Shown here piece by piece: positions 26,415-34,631 of a stretch of 36,998 bases of DNA. Both the position numbers and the translations under genes were made by a program. Origin of the DNA: Acidobacterium sp. (GTDB taxonomy: Bacteria; Acidobacteriota; Terriglobia; Terriglobales; Acidobacteriaceae). The notes under the pieces are model-generated. The model was not told the DNA's origin and did no database searches. It worked only from the letters and a program-made list of their open reading frames with translations. Every line of letters begins with the position of its first letter. Positions within the stretch are counted from its first letter, which is position 1. The stretch is taken from the NCBI GenBank assembly GCA_027315385.1, contig DAHUYD010000116.1:1-36998 (forward strand), given 5' to 3'.

Positions 26415-29400
26415 ATGTCGACACTTCGGAAATGGATTGGAGCGACGGAGAACCCATATCGGTGCCACACGAGATTTGCAGCGGCACGCACTGCGCTCGT
26501 GGCGGCTCTGGCATTTCTCCTGCCCGTGTTGCTCCTGCACGCGCAGAGTATCAGCACGTTTGATACCGGCACGATCGCCGGTACCGTCACAGATCCCTCC
26601 GGCGCCGTCATTCCCCATGCGAGAGTCAGCGTCACCAATACGCAAACCGGCATTGTCACCAGGACTGTAACCAACAACGATGGCGCTTTCACCGCGCCCG
26701 GCCTGCAGTTTGGCGACTATGTGGTCACCGCCTCTGCCAGCTCGTTTCGGGAGACCAAGACAAACCCATTCGTGCTGAATGTCGGCGCCACCGTGCGCGT
26801 CGATCTCAGGTTATCCATGGCGACCGCCACCGAGAACGTCACCGTCACCGGCACCGCTGCCACGGTCGACACCACCAACGCAACATCCGGAACAACCCTC
26901 AACCAGCAGCAGATTCGCAACCTCCCGACCAATGGCCGCGATGTGATGGATTTCCTCGAGATTGCGCCGGGATCGGTGAACTCCACCGGATTTTTCCAGG
27001 GCAGCGTCGATGGCCAGGAAAATTTCATGACCGGCCTCAACGTCACCCTCGACGGTCAGAACTCATCGCGTCCGGACATCAACGGATTTGCCGAAACCGA
27101 GGGCAACGAGCAGTCGCGCCTTACCCGGGCCAGCATCGACAGCATTCAGGAGATCGATTTCGCCAACAGCGGGTACAGCGCCGAAGTCGGTCACTCGCTG
27201 GGGCCGCAGATGAACATTGTCACCAAAGGCGGCACCAACCAGTTCCAAGGCGAGGCGTTCGACTTCTTCCGTAACGACGCCCTGGACGCGAACGACTACT
27301 TCGCCAACGCTCTCACCAACCCCAAGGTGCCGTTGCGTATGAACCAGTTCGGCGGCAACTTCGGCGGCCCGATCCTGAGAAATAAGCTGTTCTTCTTTAC
27401 CAACTACGAAGGCATTCGCCAGCACACAACGCAGATCAATGCCCTCTATGCTGTGCCCAGCGCCTACGTGCGTTCGCAGTTTGTTCCCGCCATGCAGCCG
27501 GTGCTGGCGCAGATGGCGCCGCTGCCCGCCAACTGCAGCTCGATTCCCGCTCCCGCATCGTGCGCTGTTCCCGGCTATACCGATGCCAATCCTGCGAATG
27601 GGTCCGATCTGGTCTATGATCCAGCCGCGCTGCCCACAACCCTGCGCGAAGACAGCGGCTCCATTCGCGTCGATCTCGCCATTCGCCAAAGCGACCGTAT
27701 GTTTGTGCGCTACAACGTCGACAATGGCTTGACCAACCAGACAATCGGCCTGAACCAGGGTCAGATAACGCCCCTGCTCAACATCAACCAGTCTCTGATG
27801 GTCGACGATACCCATACGTTCACCCCAACTCTGATCGATGAGTTGAGCGTGGCAGTGCACAAGTTCTATTCAGATACGAACTCCGATACCCCGAAGCCCC
27901 TCGTCGGGTTCGGCGGTTTCTTCACCAACCTGGGCAGCTTGCCGGGGCCCAATAATTTCAACCAGGTCAACCCCCAAACGGTCTTCGAGATCCTCGATAA
28001 TGCCACCAAAACCGTGAGAAACCACACCATTCGGTTTGGAGCGCAGTTCCAGTTCAATCGCATCGATGAGTGGCTCCGGCCTCAGCAGACCTTCTCATTC
28101 GGCAGCTTCTCCGACCTCGAGAACGATCGGCCCTTCACCCTCCAGAAGATCGGATTCCAGAATTATGTGGGGGTGCGCAACTCCAACTCGGATTTGTATG
28201 CCCAGGACGACTGGCGCGTAACGCACAAGCTCTCGCTGAGCCTGGGGCTGCGCACCGACATCAACACAGTCTGGAGCTTCCGGAACCACGTGGCGCCCAA
28301 TTTCAACCTCGCCACTCAGTCGTTCACTTCCCCGACTCAACCTCTCTATTCCGGTCCGCTCGCCGATGTGGCCCCCCGTCTCGGACTGAGCTACGATCCG
28401 TTCGGTCATGGCAAGACGGTGGTTCACGCCTACTATGGCCTCTTCTACAACCCCATGCATTTCGGCGTGAACCTGCTCAGCAACAATCCCGCCTATGAAA
28501 GCTACTCGGTCAACGTGTTCCAGTTGCCCCTGGCTTATCCCATGTCGAATCCGGCCCTGCCCGCGGGCACCCAGAACGTGTACACCTTCCCGCGGAGCGC
28601 GCATGACCCCTATTCCGCGAACTGGCTCTTCGGTTTCCAGCAGGAGGTGATGCCCTCTACCGTGCTGACCGTCAACTATACGGGGAACGAAGACCATCAC
28701 CAGGATGCCGGAATCGATTTCGCGGCCCTCAACATGAATCCCGGGAACTACTACACCCAGGCTCATCCCCTCCCCGGCTTTGCCAATGAGTATCTTGAGG
28801 CGGACATACTGCACTCCAGCTACAACGCGCTGCAGGTGCAGCTGCGCCACAACGCGCGCAAGCTCAACGTCGAAGCCAACTACACCTGGTCGCACGAAAT
28901 CGACGACATGGTCAACGTCTTCAACAGCTTCTCCAATCCGTATAACCCCAACCCCGACCTCGGCTCCGGCGACTGGGATATCCGGCACAATCTCACCGGC
29001 AGCGCCGTCTATAGCTTTTCCGGCCTGAGAGGCCACAACGCGCTCGTCCGCACCGCCCTCGGCGGCTGGCAGGCCTCCACCATCGTCCAGATGCGTACCG
29101 GCGTCCCCCTCGACGTCACCGACTCGGGCGGCGGCATCTTCGGCCTCTCTACTCGCCCCAATCTCACCGGCCAGCCGATCAAGCTTACGAATTTCTCCTG
29201 GCCCTACCGTACTTACAACGTGCAGGCCTACACGGTCCCGTCGAACTTCAACGGCGTTCCCGGCGATCCCTCTACCCTCGGAAACGTCGGCCGTAACAGC
29301 CTGCGGGGCCCCGGCTTCTTCCAGTGGGACCTTTCCGGCATGAAGGACTTCCGGCTCACGGAGAAAACTCAGTTCCAGTTCCGTGCTGACCTTTTCAACT

Positions 29401-29594
29401 TCCTGAACCATCCCAACTTCGGCAATCCCAACGTTGGAATCTGCAATGCGTTCAGCGTCGGCTGCACCAGCAATCCCTCAGCCGTCAATGCCACCTTCGG
29501 CGAGGTTGGCGGGACGATCGCCGATCAGGACAACACCCTCGTCGGTACGGGGACAGCCCGCCAGATTCAGCTCGCGATGAAGATCATGTTCTGA
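26415..29594 (+). CDS. TonB-dependent receptor with N-terminal carboxypeptidase-regulatory-like domain (Oar-like)
   Basis: The 1,059-residue outer-membrane protein starts at 26415, 6 bases after a GGGAGG site (an upstream ATG at 26376 lacks one). A signal sequence (about 25-44, ending LLLHAQ) is followed by a beta-sandwich (GTIAGTVTDPSGAVIPHARV, about 50-140). A plug-like domain (LRNLPTNGRD-type stretch IRNLPTNGRDVMDFLEIAPG) and a long beta-barrel follow, ending in an aromatic residue (QLAMKIMF), as outer-membrane barrels do. Acidobacteriota carry many such receptors without SusD. It presumably imports glycan fragments for this locus; the ligand is unknown. Its own promoter and terminator mark it as monocistronic. 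Confidence 0.92.
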   Translation: MSTLRKWIGATENPYRCHTRFAAARTALVAALAFLLPVLLLHAQSISTFDTGTIAGTVTDPSGAVIPHARVSVTNTQTGIVTRTVTNNDGAFTAPGLQFGDYVVTASASSFRETKTNPFVLNVGATVRVDLRLSMATATENVTVTGTAATVDTTNATSGTTLNQQQIRNLPTNGRDVMDFLEIAPGSVNSTGFFQGSVDGQENFMTGLNVTLDGQNSSRPDINGFAETEGNEQSRLTRASIDSIQEIDFANSGYSAEVGHSLGPQMNIVTKGGTNQFQGEAFDFFRNDALDANDYFANALTNPKVPLRMNQFGGNFGGPILRNKLFFFTNYEGIRQHTTQINALYAVPSAYVRSQFVPAMQPVLAQMAPLPANCSSIPAPASCAVPGYTDANPANGSDLVYDPAALPTTLREDSGSIRVDLAIRQSDRMFVRYNVDNGLTNQTIGLNQGQITPLLNINQSLMVDDTHTFTPTLIDELSVAVHKFYSDTNSDTPKPLVGFGGFFTNLGSLPGPNNFNQVNPQTVFEILDNATKTVRNHTIRFGAQFQFNRIDEWLRPQQTFSFGSFSDLENDRPFTLQKIGFQNYVGVRNSNSDLYAQDDWRVTHKLSLSLGLRTDINTVWSFRNHVAPNFNLATQSFTSPTQPLYSGPLADVAPRLGLSYDPFGHGKTVVHAYYGLFYNPMHFGVNLLSNNPAYESYSVNVFQLPLAYPMSNPALPAGTQNVYTFPRSAHDPYSANWLFGFQQEVMPSTVLTVNYTGNEDHHQDAGIDFAALNMNPGNYYTQAHPLPGFANEYLEADILHSSYNALQVQLRHNARKLNVEANYTWSHEIDDMVNVFNSFSNPYNPNPDLGSGDWDIRHNLTGSAVYSFSGLRGHNALVRTALGGWQASTIVQMRTGVPLDVTDSGGGIFGLSTRPNLTGQPIKLTNFSWPYRTYNVQAYTVPSNFNGVPGDPSTLGNVGRNSLRGPGFFQWDLSGMKDFRLTEKTQFQFRADLFNFLNHPNFGNPNVGICNAFSVGCTSNPSAVNATFGEVGGTIADQDNTLVGTGTARQIQLAMKIMF

Positions 29595-29620
29595 AGCTGA
29601 GACCGGCGGCCAAATGCTGA

Positions 29621-29653
29621 AGGCGAGTGCTGCGGCACTCGCCTTCGCTTTTG
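29621..29653 (+). terminator. Rho-independent terminator after the TonB receptor
   Basis: AAGGCGAGTGC (29621-29631) pairs perfectly with GCACTCGCCTT (29636-29646) over a TGCG loop and is followed by CGCTTTT. The other strand lacks a T-run, so it works mainly for the plus strand. Confidence 0.88.
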
Positions 29654-29688
29654 CGCGTCTCTTCTCGGATCCCCTCCGTGCCCCCGCT

Positions 29689-31452
29689 TTACACTCTCAC
29701 CTGCGCCTGGATGGTGCCATGCTCCCGGCCCTTGTCGCCGCCGCATGGCCGGATCGTGTACGGCCCCACCGCCGCCGGCACGATGAACGTCTCCGCGTAA
29801 TGCACCACGTAAGGATCGAACGCGCCCGACGGGCTTTCCACCACCGCCTGCTCGCCCTCGATAAGATTCAGCACGTGAACCGTGCCCTGCGTGTCGTGGG
29901 GCACCCGCCCCGTAAACCAGTGGCGCCGCGTTTCAATGAACTCCAGCGCGTGCAGGCCGGTGCGCTCTTCGCGCCATCCTTCGCCCTCTGCCAGCGGCTC
30001 TACCCGGTTGATCAGTGAGCGTCGGACCCAGTCCGTGGTCCGGTTCCACTGAATATTGGCGTAGCCGTGGCGCAGGTGGATCGGCCTCGGCCTTCCGTCC
30101 AGCCCGAGCCGTCCCCAGTCCCACAGCTTAAAAGTGAAAATGTAGGGCGTCGCGCTGATCTCCAGTACCATGCTGCTCTTTCCCGAGCAGTGAATCGTCC
30201 CTGCCGGGATCAGAAAATGGTCGTGCCGCCGCGCCGGAAAACGATTCACGTAATTCTCCGCGGGAAAATCGAAGTCTCCCTCTTGTGCCCTTTCCAGGTC
30301 GCGCAGCATCGCCTCGCGATCGACATTCTCCTTCAGTCCCAGATAAACGCATGCATCCGGCTCCGCGTCCAGCATGTAATAGCTCTCGTCCTGCGTGTAG
30401 TCCATCCCGAAATGCTCGCGGATATACGACGTGAGAGGATGCACCTGAAGCGAGAGATTGCCCCCGCCGATCGTGTCCAGAAAATCGAAGCGAATGGGAA
30501 ACTCTGCCCCGAACCGGGAGTAAGTCTTCGTCCCCAGCAACTCCTCAGGCTGGAACAGGACAAGGTCCAGAGAGGGGATTTCCACGCGGCAATCGCCAAA
30601 GCCGAGCAGCAGGCTGTTTTCTTCCGGCACGCAGTCGAAACACCATGCGTGGTTGGGCGCCCCATCCTCCGGCAATCCGCAGACGCGCTCCATCCAGTGC
30701 CCACCCCACGGTCCGGGATCGAAAAACGGCACTACCCGAAAGGGACGCGCCGCGGCAGCTTTCAGGCTGCGCCGGAATACCTCCCCGCAAATCGCCCTGG
30801 GCCGTTTCCGCTCGTTGCAGTCCACCAGCAGATCGATCCTGCCCAGAAGCCGTGCCTTCTGCCGGTCCGCCGCCCGCCAGTCCACAAAAAATGCGCGCTT
30901 GTATTTCAGCGAAGCGCGCTCTTCGAAATTCCCGGCTCCCAGATTCGCAATCTCGTTCCGCCTTTGCCGCAGCTGCAATTCCCACCGGGCCATATCGACG
31001 TAAACCAGGAACTGCGGCTCGGGACACACAAGCGTCGCTCCCGGCCCAAGAATCACCAGCGGCTCCAAACCGCTGGCGCAGCGCGCCCGCGCGGAATGGA
31101 GAAGCTGCGGATCGAAGAAATCCTCAATCTCAATCGTGTTCATCATCCCGAACACGGGATCGTCGCCCAGCACTGGCGCCAGCATAGCGTCAATCGCCGC
31201 AGCCGGCCGGAACAGATCCGGCGTGCGGACAATTTCGGCATCGGGCACTCCCGTTCTCAGTGCCTGGTGGATTTCCTCGATGGCGGCGCCGGGATAGCAC
31301 TCCACCGCGGTTACCGAACCCGGGCGGACGCGCGGCCCGATCTGCGCAACAACCGCGGGCCAGCCATCGAAGCACTCTTCGCGAGACCCGGACGGAATGT
31401 AAGGAAACCTATCGTACAACGGGAAGCTCCTGTTCGAAGAGGGGAGTCGCAC
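29689..31452 (-). CDS. Long class I mannose-6-phosphate isomerase-like fusion protein
   Basis: The 587-residue protein uses a GTG start at 31452, inside the end of the ROK gene (44-base overlap). Residues about 245-500 are type I phosphomannose isomerase: GPWGGHWMERV, LSLQVHPL (Gln336, His338), DESYYML (Glu356) and LIPAGTIHCSG (His421) supply the zinc ligands. Residues 1-235 form an extra domain with MNTIEIEDFFDPQLL and KYKRAFFVDWRAADRQKARL. It resembles a uridine-kinase-like fold without a Walker A motif, which is inference. The last 80 residues look like a cupin-type end. It should interconvert mannose-6-phosphate and fructose-6-phosphate. PMI proteins are usually 300-400 residues, so the N-terminal part is unusual. 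Confidence 0.82.
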   Translation of the reverse strand: MRLPSSNRSFPLYDRFPYIPSGSREECFDGWPAVVAQIGPRVRPGSVTAVECYPGAAIEEIHQALRTGVPDAEIVRTPDLFRPAAAIDAMLAPVLGDDPVFGMMNTIEIEDFFDPQLLHSARARCASGLEPLVILGPGATLVCPEPQFLVYVDMARWELQLRQRRNEIANLGAGNFEERASLKYKRAFFVDWRAADRQKARLLGRIDLLVDCNERKRPRAICGEVFRRSLKAAAARPFRVVPFFDPGPWGGHWMERVCGLPEDGAPNHAWCFDCVPEENSLLLGFGDCRVEIPSLDLVLFQPEELLGTKTYSRFGAEFPIRFDFLDTIGGGNLSLQVHPLTSYIREHFGMDYTQDESYYMLDAEPDACVYLGLKENVDREAMLRDLERAQEGDFDFPAENYVNRFPARRHDHFLIPAGTIHCSGKSSMVLEISATPYIFTFKLWDWGRLGLDGRPRPIHLRHGYANIQWNRTTDWVRRSLINRVEPLAEGEGWREERTGLHALEFIETRRHWFTGRVPHDTQGTVHVLNLIEGEQAVVESPSGAFDPYVVHYAETFIVPAAVGPYTIRPCGGDKGREHGTIQAQVRV

Positions 31453-32341
31453 CGATCAGCGCGGCATCGTTGCCAAGTTGCGCGGCAGCAATTCGAACCG
31501 TGCCCCACGGCGTCCAGGCGTTCTGCCGAACATATTCCTGCAAATAAGGAAGGATCACAGCGGCGCTTTTCATCACACCTCCGCCGTACACCAGCAAATC
31601 CGGGTCGAAGGCGTGAATGGCCGCCACCGCCGCCGCTCCCCACACCTTCAGGCAATGATCGAGGATCTGCCGCGCGATCTCGTCTCCCTGGGCCGCGCAG
31701 GCAAACACATTTTCGAAATCGATTTTCCCTGAGGCCAGCGCGCTCGTGGAGAATCCCGGCCACGCTTCCGCAACCAGTGGAAGCGACCACCCCGCAGCCT
31801 CCGATTCCGCGCATCCCACCCCGCCGCAGGTGCAGCGCCGTCCCGTCAGCGTCACCGGAGTATGTCCTCCCAGCACGCCCGCTTGCTGGTGCTTTCCGCG
31901 CAACAACCGGCCGTCCATCATAGCCACTCCGCCAATGCCGGTGCCCAGCGTAAACATGACCACGTCCGTCTCTCCCCGCGCCGCGCCGGCATACCACTCT
32001 CCCAGCAGCGCCAGCCGGGCATCGTTCTCCAGGCGAAGCGGCAGGCCGAACTCCTCGCGCGCCCATTGCGTCAGATCCACATCCACCGCGTCGGTGTATT
32101 TTCCGTTCGTCGACGTGATGCGCGCCCGATTCGGGTCGACCAGCCCGCAGAACCCGAAGCCGATCCCTTCCGCCGAACTGCAAGCATGGAGCTTTCCCAA
32201 CGGAGCCGCAATCCCCTCAAGCGCTTCAGCCAGCGGCAGCGATTCGGGAAGGCTCACCGTCTCCGAGGCCAGTATTCGTCCGCCTTCGACAGCGGCGCAG
32301 GTGGCATGCGTTCCTCCCAGATCCACCGCAAGGACTCTCAT
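31409..32341 (-). CDS. ROK-family sugar kinase
   Basis: The 310-residue kinase starts at 32341 (MRVLAVDLGGTHATCAAVEG). It has the ATP-binding phosphate motif DLGGTHAT, the catalytic ENDAR (Asp107), LGTGIGGV (132-139) and the ROK zinc site GGHTPVTLTGRRCTCGGVGC (His160, Cys170, Cys172, Cys177). Family members phosphorylate glucose, N-acetylglucosamine, mannose, fructose or allose. Coupling to a mannose-6-phosphate isomerase gene, which it overlaps by 44 bases, makes mannose or glucose plausible. The frame is open upstream to 32428, but that part reads like non-coding sequence. There is no helix-turn-helix, so it is a kinase and not a ROK repressor. Confidence 0.9.
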   Translation of the reverse strand: MRVLAVDLGGTHATCAAVEGGRILASETVSLPESLPLAEALEGIAAPLGKLHACSSAEGIGFGFCGLVDPNRARITSTNGKYTDAVDVDLTQWAREEFGLPLRLENDARLALLGEWYAGAARGETDVVMFTLGTGIGGVAMMDGRLLRGKHQQAGVLGGHTPVTLTGRRCTCGGVGCAESEAAGWSLPLVAEAWPGFSTSALASGKIDFENVFACAAQGDEIARQILDHCLKVWGAAAVAAIHAFDPDLLVYGGGVMKSAAVILPYLQEYVRQNAWTPWGTVRIAAAQLGNDAALIGATPLFEQELPVVR

Positions 32342-32481
32342 CGCCGGCAGCTCCAACACTCCGCACTCAAGGTACTGTGGAACCGCGCCTCGTGGATCGA
32401 ATTCCCCGGCCTCCACATGTCCCGCCATGCGACGGGAATCGCCGGAAACGAGCTGTTCAGGCCGGACTGGGCGCTCTTCGG

Positions 32482-32542
32482 GAACATTTCACCGATAAAA
32501 GAATACCAGAATATGTTCGTTTTGCCGCCAAAAGAACATTTC
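32482..32542. promoter_or_regulatory. Palindrome and direct repeats upstream of the ROK/PMI operon
   Basis: ATGTTCGTTTTG (32513-32524) and CAAAAGAACAT (32529-32539) form an inverted repeat with one bulged base and a 4-base centre. GAACATTTC occurs directly repeated at 32482-32490 and 32534-32542, 52 bases apart (about five helical turns). The CAAAACGAACAT strand shares AAAACGAACA with the isomerase promoter. No convincing -35/-10 pair was found. The rest of the 287-base gap (32342-32628) holds nothing else I can identify. Confidence 0.5.
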
Positions 32543-32628
32543 GGTGAGAACTCATCGGCTCATTCCGAGGGGCGCCCCCATGATGGCTCCCGGGCGCTCA
32601 AGCTTCCCGGGTTCCGGGCGTCGGCCCA

Positions 32629-33411
32629 TCACTGCACGCCAAGCCGTGCGAGCAGCCCGCCATCCACCAGATAATCCGCCCCCGTGCAGAACGCTGCCCT
32701 GTCCGACGCCAGGAACGCCGCCACTTCCGCGATCTCTTCCGGCGTCCCGATGCGTCCCAGCGGATGCGCCCCGCCGAAGCGGGCGAAGGCCGCTTCCACT
32801 GTAAGTTCCGGCGCGAAATGCGCCGCAGAAGTCGCCAGCATCGGGGTGCCGACCGACCCCGGGCTGATGGAGTTCACGCGAATCCCATCCGCCGCGTGGT
32901 CCAGCGCCAGCGCACGGGTCAGGCTCAGTATCGCCCCCTTCGACGTGGCGTACGCGGCCACGCCGGTCTGGCAGGCGTATCCCTGCACCGAGGCCAGATT
33001 GATGATGCTGCCCCCGCCCCGCTTCTTCATCGCCGGAATCGCCGCGCGCGCGAGCAGGTAAACGCCGCCAACGTTGATTGCCATGCAGCGGTTCCACGTC
33101 TCGGGGTCGGTTTCCAGAACATTTCCGAAAGGATGAATCGCCGCGGCGTTCACCAGAATATCGATGCCGCCCAGCCGCTCGGTCGCGGCAGCCACAACGC
33201 GGTCCACCGATGCCGGCTGTGCCACATCGCAGAACTCAACCTCAATCTGCAACGATCGAGCCGCAGCCTCGGCATAGAGCGCCGCGTTCGCTTTCGCGTC
33301 GATGCCGCAGGCCATCGTTCGCGCTCCACCGCTCGCCAGCCGCAGCGCAATCGCTCGCCCTATTCCCGTAGTTCCCGCCACCAGAGCAGCTTTGCCGCTG
33401 AACTCGTTCAT
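32629..33411 (-). CDS. SDR-family sugar or aldonate oxidoreductase
   Basis: The 260-residue SDR has catalytic Ser141, Tyr154 and Lys158 (AAYATSKGAIL) and the C-terminal GADYLVDGG. The dinucleotide motif is unusual: VAGTTGIGRA has one residue fewer than the standard TGxxxGIG, and NNAG is replaced by VNAAA. Its ATG overlaps the stop of uxuA by 4 bases, so it acts in the same pathway. It may be a fructuronate reductase/mannonate oxidoreductase of the SDR type seen in Bacillus UxuB, or an aldose dehydrogenase making the lactone for the adjoining SMP-30 enzyme. The sequence does not decide between these. Confidence 0.85.
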   Translation of the reverse strand: MNEFSGKAALVAGTTGIGRAIALRLASGGARTMACGIDAKANAALYAEAAARSLQIEVEFCDVAQPASVDRVVAAATERLGGIDILVNAAAIHPFGNVLETDPETWNRCMAINVGGVYLLARAAIPAMKKRGGGSIINLASVQGYACQTGVAAYATSKGAILSLTRALALDHAADGIRVNSISPGSVGTPMLATSAAHFAPELTVEAAFARFGGAHPLGRIGTPEEIAEVAAFLASDRAAFCTGADYLVDGGLLARLGVQ

Positions 33412-34631
33412 CGTATGTGCCTCTCTTCGACCTTCAGTTCCGAAGTGCGCAGCTCCGGAAGAGCCGACTGTAGTCCCTGAATCGCGCCGCGCAGCTCCGC
33501 CAGCCCCTTCAGCCGCCCCACAAACGAGTACCCCGCGTTCCCCCCCTTGCCGGCATCGTCTCCCAGCAGATGCCCATGGTCCGGCCGCATCGGAATCTCC
33601 CAGTCCGCCCGCCCGGAATCTGCACGCCGTCTCTCCTCCTCCAGCATCACCCGAAGGATGCCGAGCATATCCGAGCTGCCCGCAAGGTGCTCCGCTTCGT
33701 GGAACGACCCGTCCGCTTCGCGCCGCACCTGTCGCAGATGCAGAAAGTGAATACGCGAGCCAAAAGCGCGAGCCATCCCAACAAGGTCGTTATCCTCGCG
33801 TGAGCCGAGCGAGCCCGCGCAAAAAGTGATCCCGTTCACCGGCGAATCGTAACCGCTCAATATCTTCCGCAGGTCATCCGCTGTCGACACAATCCGCGGC
33901 AGGCCATACAGCGGCCACGGAGGATCGTCAGGATGAATCGCCAGCCGAATCCCCAGTTCCTCGGCCACCGGCCCCACTTCCCCCAGAAAGGCCAGCAGAG
34001 ACGCGCGAAGGTCCTCGGCGGTCATGCCGTCATACGCCGCAATCGCCGCCCGCATCGACTCCCGATCGTAAGAGGATTCGGAGGCGGAAAGCCCCGCAAT
34101 CAGCGTGCGCTCCAGACGCTCGATATCCGCCTCGGCCATCGCCTCGAACCGCCTCCGCGCTGCCTCAATCCTGTCGGCAGAGTAGTCCCGCTCGGCGTTG
34201 CGCCTCTTCAGGATGAACAGCTCGTAGGCCGCGAAGTCCACAGCGTCGAAGCGAACCGCATAGCCCGTCGATGGCAGACGCCAGGCAATATCGGTCCTCA
34301 CCCAGTCCACCACCGGCATAAAGTTGTAGCAGATGGTCTTGATTCCGGCGCGCGCAACCGCCGCCATCGAATCGATCCACGCATCGATAGCACCCCGGCA
34401 TGGCCCCGTCCGCAGCTTGATGGAGTTGTGCATCGGAATGCTCTCCACCACCGACCACTCCAGTCCCGCCGCGGCAATGGCGTCGCGCCGCCGCAATACC
34501 TCTTCTTCCGGCCACGCCTCTCCGCGATACAGATGATGCAGTGCCGATACAATTCCGGTTGCACCCGCCTGAGCCGCGTAGTGCAGTGGAACCGGATCCT
34601 CCGGTCCGAACCAGCGCCAGGTTTGTTTCAT
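33408..34631 (-). CDS. uxuA: Mannonate dehydratase
   Basis: The 407-residue enzyme starts at 34631 (MKQTWRWFGPEDPVPLHYAA), overlapping the lactonase stop by 4 bases. The open frame reaches 34727 but is part of the lactonase gene. UxuA-type signatures include QTWRWFGPEDPVPL, ATGIVSALHHLYRGE, GLEWSVVESIPMHNSIKLR, KTICYNFMPVVDWVRTD, IHPDDPPWPLYGLPRIVST and MRPDHGHLLGDDA. It dehydrates D-mannonate to 2-keto-3-deoxygluconate using a divalent metal. Metal ligands (His and Cys/Asp of the TIM barrel) look present. Length is normal. It is the most secure marker that mannonate is an intermediate in this locus. Confidence 0.95.
   Translation of the reverse strand: MKQTWRWFGPEDPVPLHYAAQAGATGIVSALHHLYRGEAWPEEEVLRRRDAIAAAGLEWSVVESIPMHNSIKLRTGPCRGAIDAWIDSMAAVARAGIKTICYNFMPVVDWVRTDIAWRLPSTGYAVRFDAVDFAAYELFILKRRNAERDYSADRIEAARRRFEAMAEADIERLERTLIAGLSASESSYDRESMRAAIAAYDGMTAEDLRASLLAFLGEVGPVAEELGIRLAIHPDDPPWPLYGLPRIVSTADDLRKILSGYDSPVNGITFCAGSLGSREDNDLVGMARAFGSRIHFLHLRQVRREADGSFHEAEHLAGSSDMLGILRVMLEEERRRADSGRADWEIPMRPDHGHLLGDDAGKGGNAGYSFVGRLKGLAELRGAIQGLQSALPELRTSELKVEERHIR

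Noticed and set aside
28095-29411. 438-residue open frame on the minus strand
   Set aside because: It is antisense to the TonB receptor. The long open frame reflects codon bias of the real gene.
29621-29653. Bidirectional action of the terminator after the TonB receptor
   Set aside because: The minus-strand reading has no T-run after the stem (CAGCATTT), so termination of the PMI transcript here is not well supported.
30067-31923. 618-residue open frame on the plus strand
   Set aside because: It is antisense to the PMI-like and ROK genes. Its translation is rich in Arg, Pro and Gln with no recognisable domain.
31409-32341. ROK gene as a transcriptional repressor
   Set aside because: There is no N-terminal helix-turn-helix, and the kinase motifs are complete.
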